DNA of 12,109 nt from contig CAJJPW010000039.1 in the NCBI GenBank assembly GCA_905193725.1, positions 1-12,109 of the forward strand, read 5' to 3'. Under the pieces are notes generated by a model. It saw only the letters and a list, made by a program, of their open reading frames with translations, ran no database searches and had not been told where the DNA came from. Below, in pieces: positions 1 through 6,179 of the stretch (position 1 is the stretch's first letter; every line of letters begins with the position of its first letter). Source of the stretch: an uncultured Eubacteriales bacterium. Lineage in GTDB: Bacteria > Bacillota > Clostridia > Christensenellales > Christensenellaceae. Position numbers and translations under genes: made by a program.

Positions 1-1161
1 GTCTACTCTGCATGCGCTGGAGACACTATGGCGCTGTATGGCGTTGATCAGGCGGCACTTACCACCTTAGCATCTGTAACTTCTGTGGTTGGACTATTTG
101 GTGGTATTGTATTCGGGCCGTTGATTGACAGAAAAGGGTCACGGAACGTAGTACTGATCAGCATGATTATCGGTATTGTACTGTTCTTCGTTCGTGCATT
201 TATCACATCTTATGTTCTTGCACTGATTCTCACGTTCTTAGCGTCCTTCTTTATCGGTGTTTGCCAAGTAGCTGCTCCAAAGGTATTGGATACTTGGTTT
301 ACAAAAGAAACCGTGGGCGTTGCAGTGGCGTTCCAAGCTGGCGGTTCTGGCCTGGGTGGAGCCATTGCCTTTTTCTTGGCAGCGCCTATGGGCCTGAAAA
401 ACTGCCTGTTAATCGTGGCGATTGCCTATGCAGCGTTGCTCGTTCTGTGGATTGCAGTAGGTAAGGATGGCCCAATTGCAGTACAGAATGTCAAGCCTCC
501 AAAAGGCGGTACAGCCAAGGTATATAAGAGCAGATACGTATGGCTGATCTCCATTGCCTATGCCTGCTGCGTGAGCGGCACTATGCTCATCAATACCTAT
601 ATCGTAAATGCGTTTAATCTAGGTAGGGGCATTCCCATTGAGACAGCATCCATGATGGGCGGGGTGATTTGCCTCTCCTTATTCGTTGGCGGATATCTGG
701 GCACATTCCTCATGAAGGTTCTCAAACGCTATAATGTAGTGCTGGCTATATGTGTTATCGGCGGCGCCATCGGATATCTGGGCTGCTGGCTGGTACCATT
801 TGGACCTGCCACGTGGATATTCATGGTCTTTGGCGGACTCATCATGGGCGGTGGCATTTTGATGTGCGTAAGCCGTTCTCCGCTGATCCCTCTGACTGGC
901 GAATTCCCACAGGAATGTATCGGTACGGCTTCCGGTGCGCTAGAGACGATCAAAGGTGTAATTACTTTTGTAGTGCCCATCATTATCGCTCAGGCATTTG
1001 GAACGAACTTTGATGCGATCTTCATCGCATTCGCGGTGTTCTGCGCCCTTGCCTTGATCACAGGATGTATTCTGGTGCCCGAAGTTGGACCGAATGGAAA
1101 ACTGTACAAGGCTGCTATGGCTAAAAAAGAGCAAAAAACAAGCGAATCTCAGTCAAACTAA
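1..1161 (+). CDS. Major facilitator superfamily transporter, 5' end cut by the window edge
   Basis: This is a polytopic membrane transporter of the MFS, closest in style to the oxalate/formate and monocarboxylate antiporter group. The reading frame is already open at base 1 (V-Y-S-A-C-A-G-D-T before the first ATG at 28). The ATG at 28 is therefore probably internal, and the true start with most of transmembrane segment 1 lies off the left edge. Visible are 386 residues of mostly hydrophobic segments and an MFS motif A (GPLIDRKGSRNVV, about residues 39-51 of the visible part) in the loop between segments 2 and 3. A DTWFTKETVGVA stretch after segment 4 corresponds to NVWFKTKCGMALG in the next gene, so the two are paralogs. 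The charged middle loop (about 155-178) and lysine-rich tail should be cytoplasmic. It ends in TAA just before a strong hairpin. The substrate is not recognisable; a small organic acid is inferred from family resemblance only. Confidence 0.9.
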   Translation, partial: VYSACAGDTMALYGVDQAALTTLASVTSVVGLFGGIVFGPLIDRKGSRNVVLISMIIGIVLFFVRAFITSYVLALILTFLASFFIGVCQVAAPKVLDTWFTKETVGVAVAFQAGGSGLGGAIAFFLAAPMGLKNCLLIVAIAYAALLVLWIAVGKDGPIAVQNVKPPKGGTAKVYKSRYVWLISIAYACCVSGTMLINTYIVNAFNLGRGIPIETASMMGGVICLSLFVGGYLGTFLMKVLKRYNVVLAICVIGGAIGYLGCWLVPFGPATWIFMVFGGLIMGGGILMCVSRSPLIPLTGEFPQECIGTASGALETIKGVITFVVPIIIAQAFGTNFDAIFIAFAVFCALALITGCILVPEVGPNGKLYKAAMAKKEQKTSESQSN

Positions 1162-1172
1162 AACAACGAATT

Positions 1173-1205
1173 ATAAACCGGGAAGAAATATCCTTCCCGG
1201 TTTAT
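1173..1205 (+). terminator. Rho-independent-type terminator after the first transporter
   Basis: A perfect 13-bp stem (ATAAACCGGGAAG with CTTCCCGGTTTAT) closes a 7-base loop, 11 bases after the TAA of the first transporter. The T-rich part is inside the 3' arm and is followed by a weak T-rich tail, so termination is likely but not classic. It makes the two transporter genes separate transcription units. Confidence 0.75.
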
Positions 1206-1216
1206 ACTATCTTAGG

Positions 1217-1276
1217 TTGTTAAATAATTATCAATACTTTTTTTATGATTGTTAATTAACTAACTAACGATAGGAT
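1217..1276 (+). promoter_or_regulatory. Candidate promoter and operator region of the second transporter
   Basis: A weak sigma-A-like promoter can be read as TTGTTA (1249-1254), a 16-base spacer and TAGGAT (1271-1276), about 33 bases before the ATG at 1310. The -35 box overlaps a perfect 10-bp palindrome, GTTAATTAAC (1251-1260), followed by another TAAC. Upstream, 1217-1234 is an imperfect 18-base palindrome (7 of 9 pairs, TTGTTAAAT-AATTATCAA). The region is very AT-rich, so some symmetry is expected by chance. A regulator site here is an inference. Confidence 0.35.
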
Positions 1277-1309
1277 ATTCTGAAAGCGAATCTTAAGTGA
1301 GGGAAAAAA

Positions 1310-2578
1310 ATGAATTTTCTAATCAAACATACGAGGATCCACTACTCTTGGTGGGTAATGATCAGCTGTATTTTTATCCTCGCAGGAAATATAGGGATAT
1401 TGCAAAATTGCTTAGGAGTATTTATGACTCCAGTAAGTGAAGCGCTGGGTATTCCCATCACAGGATATTCTCTGGCGATCACCATTAACTCTTTAGTTTT
1501 AGGACTCGGCACGCCACTGGCCAGCCGCATTATGGCTAAGTTTGATGTGCGAAAAATCCTCATCACAGTCGTCACCCTAGAATGTATCGCGTATTTTTGC
1601 AACAGCTTTTGGACAGCCATCTATGGATGGTATGTTACCAGTGTGATTATTGGCTTTTGCCAATGCTTTATCAGCTTTTTAATTGTTCCTCATTTGATGA
1701 ACGTTTGGTTTAAGACAAAATGCGGTATGGCTCTGGGAATTGCCTGCTGCGGCACATCAATAGGCTCTGGGGTCTTTCAGGCACTGAGCGGTATATTGAT
1801 CACTAGCATAGGTTATCAAGCTTCATACCAAGTTTTGGCGATCATTGCTTGGGTATTGTCTGGCCCTCTCGCATTTGCTATAGTCAGATCAAAGCCAGAA
1901 GACATTGGGCTGAAGGCATATGGCCAAGAGGAATTTGATCAGTTGGTTGCACAGGGGAAAATTAAGCATGAAGGTTATACACTAAAACAAGTTGCCAAAA
2001 TGCCAATTTTTTACGTTTTAATGGTAGTGATTATCTTTTTGACCATGGGAATTTCCTTCCAGATGCAGCTTACCACATTTATTATTAGCAAGGGATTTGA
2101 CATTACTATTGCTAGTTTGGTGTCGGGCGTTTCCATTTCAGTGGGTGGTGTCATTGGAAATCTCATTGCAGGAAGCTTAAACGACCGGTTTGGAGCGCGA
2201 ACAGGCGTCATCGTATCCATTCTCATAGGATGTGTTGGGCTACTACTATGTCTATCCGGATTAGGCGGCGTAGCTGGCCTATTTATTGGCGTGGGCCTAT
2301 ATGGATTTATTCAGACGATGATCGATATGGCGGGTTCGCTGCTGACACGGGGAATATTTGGGACGCGAGATTTTGACAACATCTATGCCTTCATTTGTTG
2401 GTGGATTCCCTTTACTACTGCAATTTCTGCTTATGTATACTCGTTTATGTACACCTCCACTGGTACATATGACAGTGCGGTATGGCTGGCACTAGGCTGT
2501 TCGCTCGTAGCGGCGGTACTCATCTATGTTGTGGGTAGATTTGCCAAGAAGCACCTGCATACCATCACAAAGATATAA
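1310..2578 (+). CDS. Major facilitator superfamily transporter, oxalate/formate-antiporter-like
   Basis: A complete 422-residue MFS transporter predicted to sit in the cytoplasmic membrane with about 12 segments. The N-terminal IHYSWWVM (residues 10-17) is typical of the oxalate/formate and monocarboxylate porter branch. A good second-half motif A, GSLNDRFGARTG, is at about 288-299, while the first-half motif A is degenerate (residues 68-82). A hydrophilic central loop spans about 193-232. The start is supported by a GTGAGGG ribosome site 6 bases before the ATG. It shares the WF-x-K-x-x-G-x-A motif with the transporter upstream. It is convergent with the TetR gene and lies beside the molybdenum-enzyme operon, so a role in moving that enzyme's substrate or product is plausible but unproven. 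The exact solute and direction cannot be told. Confidence 0.92.
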   Translation: MNFLIKHTRIHYSWWVMISCIFILAGNIGILQNCLGVFMTPVSEALGIPITGYSLAITINSLVLGLGTPLASRIMAKFDVRKILITVVTLECIAYFCNSFWTAIYGWYVTSVIIGFCQCFISFLIVPHLMNVWFKTKCGMALGIACCGTSIGSGVFQALSGILITSIGYQASYQVLAIIAWVLSGPLAFAIVRSKPEDIGLKAYGQEEFDQLVAQGKIKHEGYTLKQVAKMPIFYVLMVVIIFLTMGISFQMQLTTFIISKGFDITIASLVSGVSISVGGVIGNLIAGSLNDRFGARTGVIVSILIGCVGLLLCLSGLGGVAGLFIGVGLYGFIQTMIDMAGSLLTRGIFGTRDFDNIYAFICWWIPFTTAISAYVYSFMYTSTGTYDSAVWLALGCSLVAAVLIYVVGRFAKKHLHTITKI

Positions 2579-2636
2579 AATGGTAAGACGTAAGAAATTA
2601 TAATGAAATGATTTGTTAAATTTAAATAATAAAAAG

Positions 2637-2673
2637 CCTCTATCGCTGATTACTTCAGCGGCAGAGGTTTTTT
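2637..2673. terminator. Bidirectional terminator between transporter and TetR gene
   Basis: A 13-position stem (2637-2649 with 2655-2667; one mismatch and one G-T pair) closes a 5-base loop. It is followed by six T on the + strand and, read from the other side, by five T on the - strand. It lies in the gap between two convergent genes and should stop both the transporter transcript and the regulator transcript. Confidence 0.85.
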
Positions 2674-2743
2674 GATTGTAAAATAATGAGAGTTAAAGTT
2701 TTATATAACGGAATCATTCTTATAAAATCAGTTAACGGAGAAA

Positions 2744-3409
2744 TTACTCGCGAAGGGCTTCTCTGTGAATGCTCTCCATGATGTAATTTTTAATATATTC
2801 CCGCATCCACTCTTTTGCTTGAGGCATATATTGGCCATTAATTACCTCGTTATACAGCAGATCTGGGTGTTCGGCGAAAGAAACAATGGCGCCGTTGACT
2901 GCTCTACTAATTGTTTTAACATGCAGAAGCTTTTTTTGTTTAAAGACATCTCGTAGCATTTGAGCCAAGGTATCTTCTATTTTGCTCTTGGTAAGCTGCA
3001 CCAGCTTAGTAGAAGTACGCGTGCGATCGCTAAATACATGGACGTTCATAATCTGTACAGCATAGATATTTTTGATGTCTAAAGTAAAATTTATTTGGAT
3101 ATCTATAATTTTTTCGATAAACTTCCATACATCTTTTTCGGTACAAAGATTATTTTTCTTTAGATACTCGTATTCCCCAATAATCGGATCATAATCCTTG
3201 CAGGTAGAGGTATACATATCCATGACAATTTCATTTAACAAATTTTCTTTGCTGCCAAAATTGGCAGTAATCTGCCCGGCAGTTACTCCCGCATTTTTAG
3301 CGATTAGGCGCACAGATGTCCCTTCATATCCATAGGTCCCGAATAGTTTAATCGCGGATTCCTTTAGAAGCTCAGCAGTTGTTTTGGTGGTTGCTTTTGG
3401 CCTACCCAT
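2744..3409 (-). CDS. TetR/AcrR-family transcriptional regulator
   Basis: A 221-residue DNA-binding repressor-type protein. The N-terminal TetR domain runs from about residue 10 to 60, with the helix-turn-helix around TSVRLIAKNAGVTAGQ (31-46) followed by the family signature FGSKENLL (51-58). The usual Tyr of the recognition-helix end is replaced (QITANF). Residues 65-221 form the helical ligand-binding and dimer domain, which I cannot assign to a ligand. I chose the MGRPK start: AGGAGG lies at 3423-3428, 13 bases upstream. A longer in-frame start at 3454 has no ribosome site and would place the ribosome site inside the gene. It follows the molybdenum-enzyme operon on the same strand after a 384-base gap and is convergent with the transporter, so it is the likely local regulator of one or both. 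The target and inducer are inferred, not seen. Confidence 0.9.
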   Translation of the reverse strand: MGRPKATTKTTAELLKESAIKLFGTYGYEGTSVRLIAKNAGVTAGQITANFGSKENLLNEIVMDMYTSTCKDYDPIIGEYEYLKKNNLCTEKDVWKFIEKIIDIQINFTLDIKNIYAVQIMNVHVFSDRTRTSTKLVQLTKSKIEDTLAQMLRDVFKQKKLLHVKTISRAVNGAIVSFAEHPDLLYNEVINGQYMPQAKEWMREYIKNYIMESIHREALRE

Positions 3410-3494
3410 ATTTAAAAACGATCCTCCTAACGACAATATATCGATATTTAGCATTACATGCTGTGCCGATAGAAATATTTTTTAATGATTAACA

Positions 3495-3601
3495 AATATG
3501 GCTTTGACAAATACGAGATTTTACAACTCATATCACTTGGCGAGTAAACGTATTTTTGATTCTCAGGACTTATTATACAAAATACCAAAGAAAGCCATAT
3601 T
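3495..3601. repeat. Separated 11-bp inverted repeat upstream of the TetR gene
   Basis: AATATGGCTTT at 3495-3505 is matched exactly by its reverse complement AAAGCCATATT at 3591-3601, with centres 96 bases apart. The pair brackets the candidate TetR promoter. It could be paired operator half-sites or a long-range RNA stem; chance in AT-rich DNA is possible. Confidence 0.4.
3572..3600 (-). promoter_or_regulatory. Candidate promoter of the TetR gene
   Basis: On the - strand a perfect TATAAT box lies at 3577-3572, preceded by TTTTG. The sequence 17 bases further upstream (3600-3595, ATATGG) is a poor -35 box, so the promoter is weak or needs help. It would give a leader of about 155 bases before the ATG at 3409. 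A GCAT-N3-ATGC dyad at 3451-3461 lies within that leader. Confidence 0.35.
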
Positions 3602-3618
3602 CACTACCGGATATATAT

Positions 3619-3662
3619 TATAATAGATAAGGCGAGATTATATAATAGATAAGGCGAGATTA
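3619..3662. repeat. Perfect two-copy 22-bp tandem repeat
   Basis: The 22 bases 3619-3640 are repeated exactly and without a gap at 3641-3662 (core TAGATAAGGCGAGATTA). The unit length is close to two helical turns, so duplicated protein sites would face the same side of the helix. It lies between the end of the enzyme operon and the TetR gene. It could equally be a recent replication-slippage duplication. Confidence 0.85.
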
Positions 3663-3668
3663 ATCAAT

Positions 3669-3735
3669 GGCCCTTTAAAATATGTAATTTTAATAAGAGA
3701 AAAGGGCCTATTTTCAGTTTCCCGTCAAGGCCCTT
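3669..3735 (-). terminator. Operon terminator with three competing arms
   Basis: On the - strand AAGGGCC (3735-3729) can pair with GGCCCTT (3708-3702), extended by two G-T pairs and followed by TTCTCTTATT, a plausible terminator for the oxidoreductase operon. The same middle arm (3701-3708) can instead pair perfectly over 8 bp with 3669-3676. The arms are mutually exclusive, so an attenuator-like choice controlling read-through into the TetR gene is possible. Confidence 0.5.
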
Positions 3736-3748
3736 CCATTTCCTTAGG

Positions 3749-3771
3749 TTAGCCAATAAAATGTTGGCTAA
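3749..3771. other. 8-bp hairpin just after the FAD-subunit stop codon
   Basis: TTAGCCAA (3749-3756) pairs perfectly with TTGGCTAA (3764-3771) around a 7-base loop, 21 bases beyond the TAA of the FAD subunit gene. On the - strand no T-run follows, so it is better seen as a 3' mRNA-stabilising stem than as a terminator. Read on the + strand it is followed by ATCTTTTATTT, so it could also stop antisense transcription. Confidence 0.45.
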
Positions 3772-3792
3772 ATCTTTTATTTCTGGTTCCGT

Positions 3793-6165
3793 TTATTTGA
3801 GGCGCATGATCGCTGTTTCCAACATTGCCTGGATCTCATTCATCTTATACTTATTATGAGACATTGGCATTGCATGTTTAATGGCGATTTCACCAGCTTC
3901 TTTTGCTACTTCCAAAGAGATTTCCTTATCTACAAGATATGCTTCTACTTCATTGAGTCTCACTGGAACAGGAGCAACGCCGCCGAGAATGAGCTTAGCT
4001 CTTTGGATTTTGCCGTTCTCTACGCCAAATATGGACGCGAGGCTGACAATGGCAAAGTCGATAGACTCTCTCACTCTGAACTTATCATAATGCATGACGC
4101 ATCCCTTGTGTGCAGGAACGCTGATCCCTGTCACAACCTCTCCGGGAGCAAGCACCTTGGAAGGCATCGTGTTGGAACAACAGAAATCTGCCGCAGAGAG
4201 TTCCCGTTGATTGGTCTTGATCTGCGCATCTAATGCGATGAGAGTAGGAGCGATATCGGAAGGATGCACGGCATAACAGCCACAGTTCATGCAGCGTTTT
4301 GCCTCTTGCATTGCCTCTTCCATGCCAGGTGCGATCTCATCTTCCAAATCCAAGTTACGCTGTTCTTTGGGGATTTCAGAGAGCTTAAGGCCCTTGGGTT
4401 CTTTAATTCCCTTTTCATCGTAGGTGAGGAATGGAAGCTGAATCTGCTTGCCAACACATGCATGGCCTTCTTCAACTCCTAGGTATCTATTAATACCTCT
4501 CGCAGCATTGTGGCCGTTTGCGATACATTGGATGACAGTAGAAGGTCCGGTAGTAGCATCGCCTGCGGCAAATACACCTTTACGCGATGTCATTTGCGTA
4601 TCTTCTTCTACATCAATCAGACCTCTATTGGTGAGCTGAAGTTGATATTTTTCATCCAGGAAGGATAAATCCACCTGTTGGCCAACAGCCATTAAGATGT
4701 TTTCCGCACTTACAATGGTCTTTTCGTTCTCGTCATATTGAGGGTTGAAACGGCCATTTTCGTCCTTGACAGAAATGCACTTTTTCAGTTCCATGCCTTT
4801 GACTTGGCCATTTTCGCTGATGACTTTAGAAAGACCCCAGGATGGCATAATTTCTATGCCCTCTTCTTTGGCTCTAGCAACTTCCTCTTGGCCAGCAGGC
4901 ATGGTATCTTCGCTCTCGAGGCAAGCGAGGATAACTCTTTTTGCTCCTAACCGTTTGGCGGACATAGCGACGTCCATGGCCACGTTTCCACCGCCGGTTA
5001 CTAACACTTCTTCGCCTACTTTTCCATTCATCCAGTCATGGACTTGTACCAGGAAGTCCAGGCCAAACACAGTGAGTTCTTCGCCAGATAGACCAAGCAC
5101 AGGGCGCTTCCATGTACCTGTAGCATAATATACACTATCGTACATCTCTTCCAGTTGAGCAGGAGTGATATCCTGGCCAACCTTGGTGTTGGTTTTGAAT
5201 TCCACACCAATTTTCTTATATTGGTCGATAAGCGCCCGTACTTTGTCTTTGGGGAGGCGATATGCGGGAATGGCGTACATGAGCATGCCGCCAGGTTCGG
5301 GCATAGAATCGTATACAATCACATCATTGCCTGCCATTCTCAGGTAATATGCAGCAGAGAGGCCGGCAGGGCCGGAACCAATAACAGCCACTTTTTTACC
5401 AGTGTTCGTTCTAGGAGGTAGATAGAACTGATCGGCATTTTCTAAAATATATTCGCCAATATAACGCTCTACATTGCGGATGGCAACGCTCTCGCCATGA
5501 CCATTTTGATTGCAGGCTGTCTGGCAGAAATGAGCACAAACACGGCTGGTGATCATAGGCATAGGGTTAACATCCATAATAACTTGAGCGGCGCCGGCAA
5601 AGTTGCCGAGGCGTACTTGTTCCATATATCTAGAGATATCTGTACCAGCAGGGCAAGCAGCTCTGCAGGCGTTGGTTCCCATTGCTACACCGCCGAAGAT
5701 GGAGTGGTATCTATTATCTCCTTGCTCTGCATAGCAATGGTCCCCGCCTTTACGACGGCAAACCATTCTACCGCCGCCCTCATGGGGATATCTATAGAAC
5801 CAACAGCGAACATCCTGGCACAGGTTGCCGCCAACGGTACCCTTGTTTCTAATCAGTGGAGAGGCAACAGAATGAGCCGCTTCTGCCAACATAGGAGCCT
5901 TTTCTTTTACATCCGCAGATTCAGCGATCTCTGTAAGCGTAGTAAGAGCTCCAATATTTAAAGCGTCGCCGTCTACCTCAATGCCTTTTGCACCTGGAAT
6001 TTTTTTCAGGTCCACTAGCATTTCCGGATTTTCACACAAAATTTCATTTTTCAGCGTGCCGAGAAGATCTGTACCACCAGCAAGAGGGCACGCATTTTCA
6101 TTGGATTTTAGTAGTTCGCTGGCTTCTTCAAAGTTTTCAGCGCGTTCGTATTTAAATTCTTTCAT
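3793..6165 (-). CDS. Molybdenum hydroxylase FAD subunit with an inserted GltD-like NAD(P)H oxidoreductase domain
   Basis: A 790-residue nested fusion. Residues 1-159 are the first half of a CoxM/HcrB-type FAD subunit, with FAD-binding ACPLAGGTDLL (26-36) and NKGTVGGNLCQD (107-118). Residues about 630-790 (from CYAVHPSDIAP) are its second half plus the C-terminal flavin domain; host parts together are about 320 residues, the normal length. Residues about 160-629 form a COG0493/GltD-like module: Fe-S cysteines 167, 171, 210, 214, 218; FAD Rossmann motif GSGPAGLSAAYYL (263-275); NAD(P) motif GGGNVAMD (391-398); second FAD motif AAGDATTGPS (533-542); and EAKRCMNCG (621-629). Cysteines 121, 136, 144 and 630 match the [4Fe-4S] ligand pattern of 4-hydroxybenzoyl-CoA reductase beta subunits. 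Its cytoplasmic role would be passing electrons between the Mo subunit and NAD(P)(H) or ferredoxin. The ribosome site AGGAGG (6176-6181) overlaps the upstream stop codon, 10 bases before the ATG. Confidence 0.93.
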   Translation of the reverse strand: MKEFKYERAENFEEASELLKSNENACPLAGGTDLLGTLKNEILCENPEMLVDLKKIPGAKGIEVDGDALNIGALTTLTEIAESADVKEKAPMLAEAAHSVASPLIRNKGTVGGNLCQDVRCWFYRYPHEGGGRMVCRRKGGDHCYAEQGDNRYHSIFGGVAMGTNACRAACPAGTDISRYMEQVRLGNFAGAAQVIMDVNPMPMITSRVCAHFCQTACNQNGHGESVAIRNVERYIGEYILENADQFYLPPRTNTGKKVAVIGSGPAGLSAAYYLRMAGNDVIVYDSMPEPGGMLMYAIPAYRLPKDKVRALIDQYKKIGVEFKTNTKVGQDITPAQLEEMYDSVYYATGTWKRPVLGLSGEELTVFGLDFLVQVHDWMNGKVGEEVLVTGGGNVAMDVAMSAKRLGAKRVILACLESEDTMPAGQEEVARAKEEGIEIMPSWGLSKVISENGQVKGMELKKCISVKDENGRFNPQYDENEKTIVSAENILMAVGQQVDLSFLDEKYQLQLTNRGLIDVEEDTQMTSRKGVFAAGDATTGPSTVIQCIANGHNAARGINRYLGVEEGHACVGKQIQLPFLTYDEKGIKEPKGLKLSEIPKEQRNLDLEDEIAPGMEEAMQEAKRCMNCGCYAVHPSDIAPTLIALDAQIKTNQRELSAADFCCSNTMPSKVLAPGEVVTGISVPAHKGCVMHYDKFRVRESIDFAIVSLASIFGVENGKIQRAKLILGGVAPVPVRLNEVEAYLVDKEISLEVAKEAGEIAIKHAMPMSHNKYKMNEIQAMLETAIMRLK

Positions 6166-6179
6166 TTTCGCAGCACCTC

